Assembly (NCBI GenBank): GCA_964035575.1
Contig: OZ037841.1
Span: 868,001 to 932,000 of the forward strand
Direction of reading: 5' to 3'
Source: Rhynchopus sp. YZ270_cl-10
Lineage: Eukaryota > Euglenozoa > Diplonemea > Diplonemida > Diplonemidae
Length of the DNA stretch: 64,000 nt
Shown: piece after piece, positions 53,870 to 63,871 of the stretch
Layout: the number at the start of each line of letters is the position of its first letter
How positions within the stretch are numbered: the first letter of the stretch is position 1
Made by a program: the position numbers and the translations under genes
Notes under the pieces: model-generated
What the model saw: the letters and a program-made list of their open reading frames with translations, nothing else
Told to the model about the DNA's origin: nothing
Database searches by the model: none

Positions 53870-54040
53870 GTAATAACTATGCATTGCCGTGAAATAAGGT
53901 AGCCTTTTTTTCACGCCACAGCGGATTTCCTGCTGCACTAATGGTTCCCAAGCGAAGCGAGGGGACCATGTATAAGTATTTACCGAGCGAAGCGAGGTGA
54001 ATATTATGTGCAGCAGGTAACGAGCACGCCTGCAGAAGTT
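53870..54040. repeat. CGAAGCGAGG / GTGAAAT palindrome patch in element II
   Basis: CAAGCGAAGCGAGG at about 53952 and GAGCGAAGCGAGG at about 53985 flank an imperfect inverted pair (GATTTCCTGCTGCAC and GTGCAGCAGG). GCCGTGAAATAA and TTTTTCACGCC at about 53886-53920 resemble repeats at 48358-48390 and 57160-57215. Confidence 0.5.
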
Positions 54041-55298
54041 AAAAAACGGCTGCCTTATGACAAGCAATATGTAAGTTTATTCCGATTACACAAAGTAGGG
54101 GTAGTCTGCAAGCACCAGCCAAAAAAGAGTGAGATCGGTGATCAGGGAAAACAAACACCACCACACAACAACTTGACAACCACTAAAGGAATGAATCTAC
54201 ACTAGTGCCTGACAGTTAAACATATTTACATACCTTGTCTTCATCGTAACCTGCGCCTTCGCTGCTGTCAAGGTGCCTTCTCTGGGTACAGTGCCCAGTG
54301 TCCAGTACAGAAAAAAAAATTCGTCTAAAAAATCGAGTACGCAAAACCACATTTTAGACATTTTAGACCCCTACAGAGGCTCAAAAGTGCCAAATTTTGC
54401 TTTTATGGCCTCAAATCGTAAAAATTAGCTACTACAGTACACGGGGTATGACCGTATTTTGGCTGAAATTTTGACTTGAAAATTTTTTTCAACATTTGCC
54501 CAATCTGAGGTTTTCTTTGGATTTTTTGGGCCATTTTATGACCTACCACGGCCAGTTTTGGGCAAAAAAGTTATTTTTTCTTTGGTCAAAAATCGCCTTG
54601 TCTAACCACTGTTTCGTGTAGGATTGTTCAAATACGTGTATTTGGTGAAACCCCAGATGGTCAAAACACCCGAATTTTGCGTTTTTTTGCATTTTTCGGT
54701 GCCCCAAGACCCAACCCAGAGGCCAAATTTTTCCCGAAAAAAAAAATTTTTTTTTTGAGATTTTTCGATTTTTTGCTAAGGTGATGCCCATACAAAATGT
54801 ACAGGGTGCACACAAATAGCCGTGGAATAAATTCTAGATGCTCTAAACTGCTCGTAAGTGCCTTTATTTGCACTTTTAGCCCAGTTTTGAGGTCATATGG
54901 ACCCACCAAGGGCATTTTTGTGTTGTCAAAAAAAAAAAAAAACCTGGTCACAGTGGCCAAATACCTGGTCACTGACCAGGTATACCTGGTCAATACCTGG
55001 TCATTGACCAGGTATACCTGGTCATGACCAGGTGTACCTGGTCAATCTGACCAGGTCAAAACCTGGTCATATTACCTGGTCAACTGACCAGGTATCCTCT
55101 GACCAGCGCACGGTGGTGGTCTAAGTACAATTCCTGTAGGGAGTGTCAAAATGCGAAGGTATGTACGAATGTGTGTTCCTGTAGTGTAAACATCTGACGG
55201 TCCCCGGATCAAACGTGACAGGCACCAGCGGGACACCAAGGTAAAAAAAAAAACAACAAAAGAGATTCCGATTACACAAAAAAATACACTAAAGACAC

Positions 55299-55931
55299 CA
55301 AGGCTCTCGGGGGGGGTGATTTTGCCCAAAAATCCCCAAAAAAAAAAAATAACGGATTTTGGGGGGGGGTGATTTTTTTGGAAAATCACCCCCCAAAAAA
55401 AAAAAAAAAGTTTGGAAATCCGGATTTTTTTTTGGGGGGGTCTTTCTACTAGAGCTACGTTGTTCACACAGCAGTGAACAAAGTGACCGTCACAGCCAGA
55501 ACGCGACTCAATTGGTCAAGCGCCGAAGGAAAAAGGAAGCATGCAGCATGGCGAAAGAAAAAAGTAGCGTACCGTGCGCCTGCGGCGCAAGCTTACAACC
55601 ATCCTTCCCTTTGACATAGTTTGGCTGTAATAATGTGCAATTTTAAGCGCATTTTTTTGAAATGTTGCGTACCGTGGCTTCGCCAGAAACTTTCGTTTAG
55701 CAAAATATGGAAGTAAAATTCATGCAAACTGACGATAATTACCAACGACAGTGCCATTTTATGTCAACATTTTATAGAAATGTTGCGTACCGTGGCTTGC
55801 CCGGAACCTTTCGGGTGCCATGACCACTGTTTCTTTCCCACGTCCCTCCCTTTGCACATAGTGTGGGGAAATTTTTTTGACCCCAAATCACCCCCCTTTT
55901 TGGGTTTTGGGGGTGATCTCCGAGAGCCCTG
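55299..55931. mobile_element. Element VI: 633-bp hAT-type non-autonomous element
   Basis: Ends CAAGGCTCTCGG and (inverted) CAGGGCTCTCGG, flanked by a perfect 8-bp duplication AAAGACAC (55291-55298 and 55932-55939). CAGGG-type ends with an 8-bp target duplication are the hAT signature. Inside each end are GGGGGGTGATTTT palindromic tracts. It carries no transposase. It lies inside element I. Confidence 0.85.
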
Positions 55932-56062
55932 AAAGACACAAACCAAAAAAAAAAAATATATATATATATTATTCTCTCGGACTAGTACCTCAAACAGTTC
56001 TCTTTAGATTTTACAATAAATACTTGGTTACAAAATTCCCAATACTTCAGAGAATATTGTCT

Positions 56063-57006
56063 TTACCTTAGAGAATTTTGACTTTGCCTTAGAGAATTCC
56101 TGGTCAAGTTTCCTGAGAGGATCCCTGCAGAGGTGAGCTGACTCTGGGTCGAAACCGCGGTATATGCGTTCAGCATTTGCGGCCCCGTCCACCCCATGTG
56201 ACGGACGATGTGGCTCGAGGTGGCCCCACCGTCCGCCAAAGCTTGGGCCGCGCTTCTGCGCCAAGCGTGACCCGTGTATTTGTCTGGGTTGGGCAGTCCT
56301 AACCACGTGGCCATGTACTTGGGGGCTTGGTAGACTTGGTTGATCCCCAGAACCTTGGAGGTGATCACAAACTTGTGGAGGTCCCCGGTCAGCAAGAACT
56401 GCGACTCACGCGGGTGCGCGGCGGTGCGGTTGATGTACGTGATGACGTTTGAACCCCATGTTCTCGGGATGAGGAACTGGGCGCTGCGCTTGGAGGGGTC
56501 GCGTTGCTTAGCGTGCTCGTAGTTGACGCGGATGGCTCCATCGGGGAGGACGGTGACGCTGTTCATCTTCAAGTCCTTAGCCTCCTTGCTGCGCATCCCC
56601 CCGAAGAACATGAGGGTCGCGCAAGTGACCCTGACCAACATGTAGCCAGAAGTGCACTCCGCCGTGCAGAACGAACGCATTTGGTCCACAGTGAATGGAA
56701 GTGCCTTACGCGGTGCGTCTCCCTCGGATTTGAGCTTGTTCAGGTAGTGTTTCAAGTTTGGAGCTGTTTCTTGCAGCCTCTCGCCATACAGAATTTGGAA
56801 GTGCGTGTTCACTTTACTAAATAACACCCAGAGCGAGGCAGCACAGACCCACGGTCATACTCAGACTTGAAGTACTTGATCAACCTGATCTCGCTCGGCT
56901 TGCGCGTCCCGAGCGCCTCGTGCAGGTCCTCCCAAACCTTCTCGTACGAATCCGCAGATTTGCTGGGCAGCAGGTCGCGAACCGCCTCTTTTGGCAACTT
57001 CGGCAT
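56063..57006 (-). CDS. Tyrosine recombinase (Crypton-like transposase)
   Basis: The N-terminal piece runs from the ATG at 57006 (MPKLPKEAVRDLLPSKSADS). The catalytic piece ends at 56063. The frame changes once near 56830-56845: the LPRS end of the first piece meets LWVLFSKVNTHFQ in the second, most simply by a one-base shift. A 44-bp GTATGA...TTTAG intron is a poorer alternative because it drops the conserved LW. Core motifs follow: GGMRSKEAKDL (first Arg), GHAWRRSAAQALADGG (H-x-x-R box), HMGW, and a tyrosine in MLNAYTAVS. These are the catalytic residues of phage-integrase-type recombinases used by Cryptons. About 310 residues overall. Related to the fragment at 38552-38930. Confidence 0.8.
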
Positions 57007-57274
57007 TGTGTTTTGAAGTGTGTCTTTACGGAAAATATGATACTGTATGGGTACATGATATTATTTCACTATGAATTTATGAATATTACGTCACGGAACC
57101 GTCGACATTCCTCACACTTCCGTGAAGTTACACTCGCGTGAAAGAAAAAAGTGATTTTGTTAAAATTATTTCACGCTCCCTGTTTGAATAGCCTGAATAT
57201 TATTTTCACGCCAGTGAAGTTATTATATTCTTATTTTCACTCTCCCTACAGGAATTGTACGTGACCACCTCAAA

Positions 57275-57504
57275 AAGACGAATAAAAAAAAATATTCTCA
57301 TTCTCACCCAACCTCTCCCCACACACAACACACACACTCCCCACAAACCCAGGCAACCCCCCCTCCTGGGGAGGGGGTCCGCAAACTCCCATTTATTTTC
57401 TTCTTTTTTTTGCGGGAGACCAATAAAAACCCCCCTCACATACACACCCTTTCCCCCCCTCCTTTCCCTGCCTCGGGCAGATCTTTTTTTCTTGATTTTT
57501 CAAA
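57275..57504 (+). promoter_or_regulatory. 5' flank with pyrimidine tract before the CH-GAR gene
   Basis: A CACCC-rich stretch (57300-57365) and a strong C/T tract (57440-57478, CCCTTTCCCCCCCTCCTTTC) end in CTCGGGCAG, about 26 bp before the ATG. This suits a 3' splice site for a leader. Confidence 0.45.
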
Positions 57505-60500
57505 ATGTCTTCTTTTAACAGTGGTTTGTTGTTCGTTGATAGTGAACCGCATTTGGAAGAACATAAATCCCAGGCAGATTTAAAGGCAGTGCTTCCCTGG
57601 GAAGAGGCGCAACGGGAGGAAAAGGATATCGGACAGTGGATTGTGGACATTACAGGCCACCACTTTGCGAACCAAAAGGAATACCTCCGAGAATGCGACG
57701 ATGGCGCCGTGCTTTGCGAGCTTCTCATGAAGATCGACGATAAATGTGTACTACGCTATCAAAAGAATGCGAAACGGTTTTGGGCGAAACGCGACAACGT
57801 ACTTCTCTTCCAACAAGCACTACAAGAACGCCTTGATGAGACTGCTGTGTTCGAAATCTCCGACCTCCTCGAGCAAGAAGGCACCCGGACAATCAACAAC
57901 CAAAAGGTTATTCTGGGCCTTGCCTCACTAGCCTTTTGGGCCTACGATATGTTCCGCGTCACCCTTCCGGGCATTCTCCGCGAACGCCAAGCAGCACGAG
58001 AGAAGATGCTGACTGACCAAGATATCGACACCGCATTCGAAGGCGTTGAAGGCCTCATACCACCTCAGGAGCCTCTACCCCTCGACCCTCCTGACGCTCC
58101 TAACGAGCCCGCCCTCCCTCGCCCAGCTGACAACCTCGGTCTTACCCTACGAGAAGTAAAGGAAGAATACCTCCGCCTCAAATACCAACCCGTAGAAGAC
58201 GACGAAATAGACTATGCCGTCGACGCCGCCCTCCGTCTCCAAGAAGAAAACGCCATAGAACCTCTAGACATCCAGTTAATCCGCATCAAGAAAGGGCAGT
58301 ACCTCATGCTCCCCCATAGGAAGCTGTTGTATATGACAACGCAAAGTGGGAAGTTGATGGTCCGTGTTGGGGGTGGGTGGATCGGCTTTGACCTCTGGTA
58401 TGAAAGACAGCAACGGAAGCTCGGGTATCGTCCCGCAATTCCTACTACAATTCGGGCGACCCAATTTGACCGGGATGTGTCAGAATTCGCAGTACAGCAG
58501 GAATGTCAGGCGCGAAGCAATTCTCGCAATTTCACTCCGCCAAGAGCACGCTCTCCTGGTCGAGCCTCCCGCGCCTCCACCCCGCCCGCCCGATCGCGAC
58601 GTGGAAATTCTTCCAACCGATTTTCATCTCCCGGCAACTCTGGGGCATATTTCCCTCCACTTCCGAACCGCTCCAAAACACCTTCCTCCTCGCATATGTC
58701 CCCAAGCAACCCTAAGACCAAATCGCCCACTGCAAGCTTTGTGTCGCCTAGATACGGGAAGACCAACTCATCCAACTTCGCTCCGCCGCAGCGGACACGG
58801 TCTCCAGGGTTGAGTGGGACACGGACGAGCTCTCCCCCTTCAAGGTTTCATCTGCCGCCGTCTGCGCCAGGTGCGTTTGCAAGCCAGCCACGGCATTCGT
58901 CTCGAAATCATCATCCGCCAGTAGGTGTAGGCCCCGGTGTCCGTGCAAAAAGCCCCTCAGCCTCCTCCTCCCGACCCAGGACAACATCCCCAGCAGCGAG
59001 GGTCGCCTCGCGTAGGTCCTGCGAAAGCTTTTCAAGTAGGAACAGCAGAGCGCGTGAGCCGCGGTCGCGGTCGCCCAAGTGGCAGAGTACGCGGGATACG
59101 CTGTCCCCGTCGCCGTCGCGTGCGCCAGTGTCGCCAGCGTTGATGAGCGTTACTAGCATGGAGCAGCTGTCGGTATGTGTTGGGTTTACAAAAAAGGGTG
59201 TGAGGCAATAGTTAACTTTTTTTTTAGAATACTTTGATTGGACATGGATGTCCAAAGTACTTGAAGTAGATCAAGTACTTGATCCCCCAAAAAAATCAGT
59301 ACTTGATACTTGAAGTACTTGACCCCCCCCTTTTTTTTTCTCGTACTTTTTTACTTTTTTTTACTTGATCAAGTACTTTTTTGCCAAAAAAAATATCAAG
59401 TACTTGATCAAGTAAAAAAAAAGTGGTACTTGATCAAGTACTTGACAAACTGTTTTTATTTTTCACACAAGAAAACAGAACAGGATACAGCACACGTTGC
59501 TATGGGGGAATGAAGGGGGGCATAAAACCAATGATAAAAACTAAACTCTTGATAAAATAATAAAAACTGACGCTCTTCTCTCAATCAAGTGATATGACTT
59601 CGCGCTCTGCCACGTTTGTAGGTGCCTTCTTCTTCGCTTTTGTGTCCGGAACGTTCCCTGGATACCCTCTTCTGATGAACTTGCTTTTGGGGAGTTGCTC
59701 TAGGAGGTCTCCGTTTGCTTTGTGAAACAAGAGTTCTGCGAGGCTCTGGTTATTCAATGCGCTGCGCTCGTCTGGGAAGAGGCTTTCTCCGATGCTCAAC
59801 ACGCTGTCCGTGAGCGTACAAGAAGGAGATACATACAAAATATCGAGTGCGAGAGTTGCAAGGTCGGTGTTTGGGTATCTGTTCCAGAAGTTCTCCAGCT
59901 TCCCCTCTGCTACCACTGAATTCGTCTCCTGCACGTACTCTGTCCAGCATGCTTCTCCTTCGGGAAGATCTTTGAACACAGGCAACACATCGCAAACCGC
60001 TTCGTATGACATCACAGCACCTTTTCTCCTCACAGCGCGCAACTGATTTGGATCGAGGAGACGGGCCACTGTGTAAAAGTCTCGCCCAGACTCAGGTTGC
60101 TTCCACCTCCGTTCGAACACCTCCCCCAGTTCCACGTTGACACCACCGAGCAACGTTGTGATTGCTGTTTGCACCTCGAAGAAAACCTTGTGAGCTTGCA
60201 GCACGAGAACCTGGTCTGAGTACTTTTGCAAGAGGGTGAATAAAGGGAGAACAGAGGCGATATACGCCTGTATGTCTGCCTCTGGTACTTGTGGAAGAAG
60301 TGTGGCGATTTCTTGCAGTGATCTCAGGTCAGGGTGCGATGCCAACTCGTCGGCAATGAACGACGGAAATAAATGCAGTCGCTGTTGCAGGTGCGAATAA
60401 AATTCAAAACGATGCAGATACTTGGTATCTGACCCGAGGGGCATTCGTAGAGGGGCGATGTGTTCACCAGCATTGCTCTGCCCGCTCCTCTCCTTGGACG

Positions 60501-63500
60501 TCTCTTCGAGCCTGGCCACGAAGTCTTCAGGTGACATCGTGGTTGCAGGCAACTGGAGTTTTGCTTGCTCCAGAAAATCTACCCTTTCAGTGAAACACGC
60601 CGCTGCATCGTCGAGCACCTCGTATACAGCGCATGCTGCCTCCTCAGGGTCATGGTACTTCACCTCGTCAAGTAGTTCTGTGGTCAGCTTCCGGAGCTTA
60701 TCTGTCTTCACAGAAGTAATGCTGGTTTCCTGCCAGTTCTTCCACCTCATGGCCCGCCCGTTCGACCCGTCTTTCTCCCCGAAAAAGGCCTTCTTCATTT
60801 CTCCGTGAAGGCGGATAAGGGGGTTCCCTACGGCCAGTAGGGACGCTTCATATTCCTCAATTATGTTTGAGAAAATATGAGCGAGGCACGACAAAAATGC
60901 CACCCCCCAACTGAGCGCTAACGTGCGGCTTGCGGCCCCATCGGCACCCCCACGATCCGATCTCAGCAGAAACGGCTTCGTTTCGATTCCTCCATTACAA
61001 AACAAGGCTTCTGTCATGGCCACAGCAAGCTCATTCCCCGTGAATGTGGTGCGTTGGACTAAGGGAAGAAGGCAAGCTCCCCATGTTCTATATTGTGCCA
61101 GCAAGATGTTGACTTGCCGACCAGCGAGCATTCCACCATCGTGGAACGCAGAGTAGTTTCTACCTGTGACAAAAGAGTGTGCGAGGGAAAATGCTTTTCT
61201 ATTTTATACCTGTCAGCTTCTTCTTTATGAGCTGCTTGTACTCATCTGTCAGGCCGTGTATGACGCTCGGCATCACTTTGCGCGATTCAGTGGTGCTTCT
61301 CACAGGAATCATGACTCCAGCCAGCGCGGCGAGCAGCACATCAATCTGGGAATACGTGACTCCCGAAACAAGGAGTGCCAGTGCGAGACGTCTCGACAGT
61401 GCCGGGTTCACTGAGTTTGGGGTGTCACGGTCTCTCCTGTCTGCGGCGGTGGTGTCCGTCTCTTCCAGCTTCTTCTTCTTCGCCACTGCGAGGTCGTGGC
61501 TTCCTGACTTCAGGAAGTGCTGGTCTAGGTCTTTTTTTTGGACATTTGGTCCAAACACGTGACCGCAGAACGTGCAGGTGGGGAAGGTCTGTTGGGGGTG
61601 GGGGAACGCCTTTTTCCACTTCCCGCTGTTGGTGTAGGTGGTCGGGATATCCCCGGCCTCCTTGAAGGACAGCTCCTCGCTGAAGGAGGTCTGGTAATCC
61701 TTCAGCCTGGAGGGGAGGTCCTTGAGGGTGGGCTCGTGAGGGGGGGTTGCTTGCGGGGTTGAGGCAGATTGGGAAGACTGCGTCGTCCCTATCTGCTTCA
61801 AGGAGTCGATGAGTGTAGAGGTAGCTTCCTTCTTCGACTTCTTGGTCGCAGCGGCTTCCTCCGCAGCTTTTTCTTTTGAAAAACCCTGCTGAATTTCTTC
61901 AGCGGTTTTATCAGCCATGAAGGCTGTCACCACCTTCTCTGTCACAGACAGGAGGTGCTCCTCCTTCTCTATGAAGGTGCGTGTTTTTGTTTTTTTTTTT
62001 TTGGGCTCCAGTTGTGCATCCTCCGTCTCCAGCTTCCGCTTCGACGCCTTCCTCTTCTCCCTCAGCGTCGCGTTCCACACAGCATCCCTCGCACTAACCA
62101 GCGGGCGGAACTCGTTCTTCAGCTCTTCTTCATCCTGATTTGCCGCGGACATGTTTTGTGATTTTTTCTCTGAGTGTGAGGATCAAATTAGAGTATAACT
62201 GCGTTTAAGAGACAAAAATAGCACTACAGGCTTTCCCAGAGTTCCCTCTGTACCCGCAAAAACACCCACACATTTTTTTTTGTCTGATCAAGTACTTGAT
62301 TTTTGCCAAGTACTTGATCAATTTTCAAGTACTTGACTGTGTGTTTTTTTTTTTTAGAGGAAAAAAAAAAGGGGCATCAAGTACTTGAAGTATCATAAAA
62401 ATCCCCAAAAAAGTACTTGAAGTACTTTGGACATCCATGATTGGAGGCTCCCTGGATTTCCAACACCCTTTTTTTCACATTTTTCAATCCATACACACAA
62501 ACACGGTAAAAACTTTTACAATTTCAAAAACTCTCCGGGGTTTTTAGGATATTAACAACACTTTCCAAACAACCTTACCCCCACAACCAACATTACCCCA
62601 CATGCACCCTCCACACCCCCCACCACAGCACGGCCGCTTCAACTCCCCTGGCCGATACGCCAACACTGGCGGTGCCAACGCCCCACGCGACCCCTGCAGC
62701 GAGGACGAGAAGCTACGCGACGACCCTACCGTCGCCAGCGCTGTCATCATCCCAAAGTCCTCAGGCATACGGGACTACACCATCCGCAGGGGCCGCAGAC
62801 GCAACTCCGTAGGCATCATCCAACGCCGTGCCCAGGATGAAGACTGGTACGCCACCTCCGCCATGCGCAACGAAGAGGACCGCCGCACCCACGCCCTCCC
62901 CGACTACCAACCCCCGAAACACTTCGACCCCTCCCGCACCAACCTCTTCCAAGGCACCAAATCCGTTGCCGCAAAGCAGCGCGACAAATTCACCCCACCC
63001 TCCCCAAAGACCCCCACCTTCCGTGCAGGAGGCAAGGTCCCCATAGACGACCGCTCCTACTTCGACAACTCTCCTTTTGAAAAGGAAAAGGAAAAGGAAA
63101 AGCCACGAAGCCCGACCCCAGAAGCAGGGTCGCCTTCTTCAGGGGCGAATCCGATGTCAGCTTTGGGGGGCTTCGGTGGAGGTGGGTCTGGGTTTGGGGG
63201 TGAGCCGAGTAGGTTTGGGCGTGGGGGTGGGGGTGGTGGTGGGTTCGATAGTTCTGTGAAGAGTGAACCGGCAGGAGGAGGAGGAGGAGGTGGTGGTGGT
63301 GTTGACTCAGATCCGCCAACCCTGACCGGAACCCGGATGCGTCTGACACAACTCCTCGGCGGTGTCGATTCACCCGACAGCGTGCCCGCAGCTGCCCCCG
63401 ACACACCAGAGGTGCAGGCAAGGGAGCCCTCCCCTCCCCTCCCAGAGCCCAACTCCCCAACAGCACACTCAGACTTCTCAGATGAATGCGTTGACGATTA

Positions 63501-63501
63501 G
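57505..63501 (+). CDS. Two-exon CH-GAR (GAS2-like) cytoskeletal protein, intron holding a hAT element
   Basis: Exon 1 57505-59172, exon 2 62629-63501, phase 0, 846 residues. Residues about 40-150 form a calponin-homology domain (DIGQWIVDITGH, DDGAVLCELLMKID, VILGLASLAFWAYDMF). Residues about 250-305 form a GAR/GAS2 domain (IQLIRIKKGQYLML...KLMVRVGGGWIGF), which binds microtubules in GAS2 and spectraplakins, while CH domains bind actin. The rest is Ser/Arg/Pro-rich with many SP sites, as in GAS2-like tails, then a glycine-rich stretch and an acidic end (SDFSDECVDD). The donor GTATGT follows MEQLS; the acceptor is CCACCACAG. If the intron is not used, exon 1 reads on to a stop at 59211 and exon 2 would be a separate gene starting at the ATG at 62602. 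The pairing of exons is inferred from phase, splice signals and matching composition. Confidence 0.7.
59243..62439 (-). mobile_element. Complete-looking hAT transposon in the CH-GAR intron
   Basis: 3.2 kb. Ends CATGGATGTCCAAAGTACTT (left) and the inverse at 62420-62439, flanked by ATTGGA at 59237-59242 and 62440-62445. If the right end is set two bases earlier, the duplication is the 8-bp TGATTGGA, the normal hAT length. Subterminal arrays of TCAAGTACTTGA palindromes lie at 59258-59455 and 62284-62420. The transposase is antisense to the host gene. Confidence 0.88.
59581..62152 (-). CDS. hAT transposase, two exons
   Basis: Exon 1 62152-61210, a 46-bp intron (GTATAA...GTCACAG, 61209-61164), exon 2 61163-59581; phase 1, 841 residues. 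The join reads KKLTG|RNYSAFHDGG. The N terminus is Lys/Glu-rich. At about residues 195-220 there is a BED-like zinc finger (CTFCGHVFGPNVQKKDLDQH). Exon 2 begins the RNase H-like core; the CLAHIFSNII segment fits the hAT C-x2-H motif. The C-terminal dimerisation domain is recognisable (WNRYPNTDLATLALDILYVS, SIGESLFPDERSAL, LAELLFHKANGDL). The spliced frame has no stop, so the element may be active or recently active. Confidence 0.85.
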
Positions 63502-63765
63502 GGTGAGGAAAGAAAAAATGGGGCTAAGGGGTGGTTGGGGAAAGGAAGGAAGCCCCCCTTTTTTTTGTACTTTTTTTGGGAAAAATTGGGAAGGTTGGGG
63601 GGTGGGGGGAGGGGCTGCAGCTGAAAAAGTGAAGTGGAGATTAAAGAAGTAATCATTTCCCACGCAGTTGACTCTAACGTTCTCAGTGTCTCGCTACGGG
63701 GGGGGGAAAACGTGTTTTATAAAAAAAAAAAACTGCTCTTTTTTTTGGTGAAAAGAGGTTTGTAT
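63502..63765. other. 3' flank of the CH-GAR gene
   Basis: G-rich tract (63577-63625) and A/T runs. No gene supported. Confidence 0.4.
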
Positions 63766-63858
63766 CAGATGTCTAACTTTTTGTTTTTTTTTATTCTGAC
63801 GTCAACCTCGAAATGGATTGTAGGGTTTTCAGCACATCATTTTCGGGTCCACACCTCC
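63766..63858 (+). repeat. Module C copy (diverged)
   Basis: CAGATGTCTAAC, then ACGTCAACCTCGAAATGGAT and TTTTCGGGTCCACACC. The middle is replaced and the 3' half missing. Confidence 0.55.
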
Positions 63859-63871
63859 CCCCTTTAGACAT

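Larger units (their letters stand above)
48481..55115. mobile_element. Element II: 6.6-kb TIR element with CTGGTCAGGTACC palindromes
   Basis: Perfect 20-bp ends CACCGTGCGCTGGTCAGAGG (48481-48500 and inverted at 55096-55115), with a GT duplication. Arrays of CAGGTACACCTGGTC/TGACCAGGTGTACCTGGTCA palindromes lie inside each end (48500-48690 and 54945-55095). The interior shares several colinear blocks with element V (49150, 53229, 53355, 54210) but the palindromes are different. A cysteine-rich piece at 48964-49224 (RNCEHCLTLLNA...EECPLCRYQ) may be a relic of its own protein. Element III is nested at 49509-53099. Confidence 0.75.
48473..57274 (-). mobile_element. Element I: TIR-bearing tyrosine-recombinase transposon, split by element II
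   Basis: Right end: CTCCCTACAGGAATTGTAC (57242-57260) then GACCACCTCAAA (57263-57274). The inverted match on the left is split: TTTGAGGT at 48473-48480, and GGTC...GTACAATTCCTGTAGGGAG at 55118-55143. Removing element II (48481-55115) and one GT duplication restores TTTGAGGTGGTC, matching the right end exactly over 12 bases. Without the insertion the element is about 2.2 kb. It holds the tyrosine-recombinase frame near its right end. Cryptons usually lack terminal inverted repeats, so this arrangement is uncommon. Confidence 0.7.

Noticed and set aside
62602-63501. Separate gene starting at the ATG at 62602
   Set aside because: Possible, but a CCACCACAG acceptor at 62628 in phase with the GTATGT donor at 59173 explains it better as exon 2 of the CH-GAR gene.
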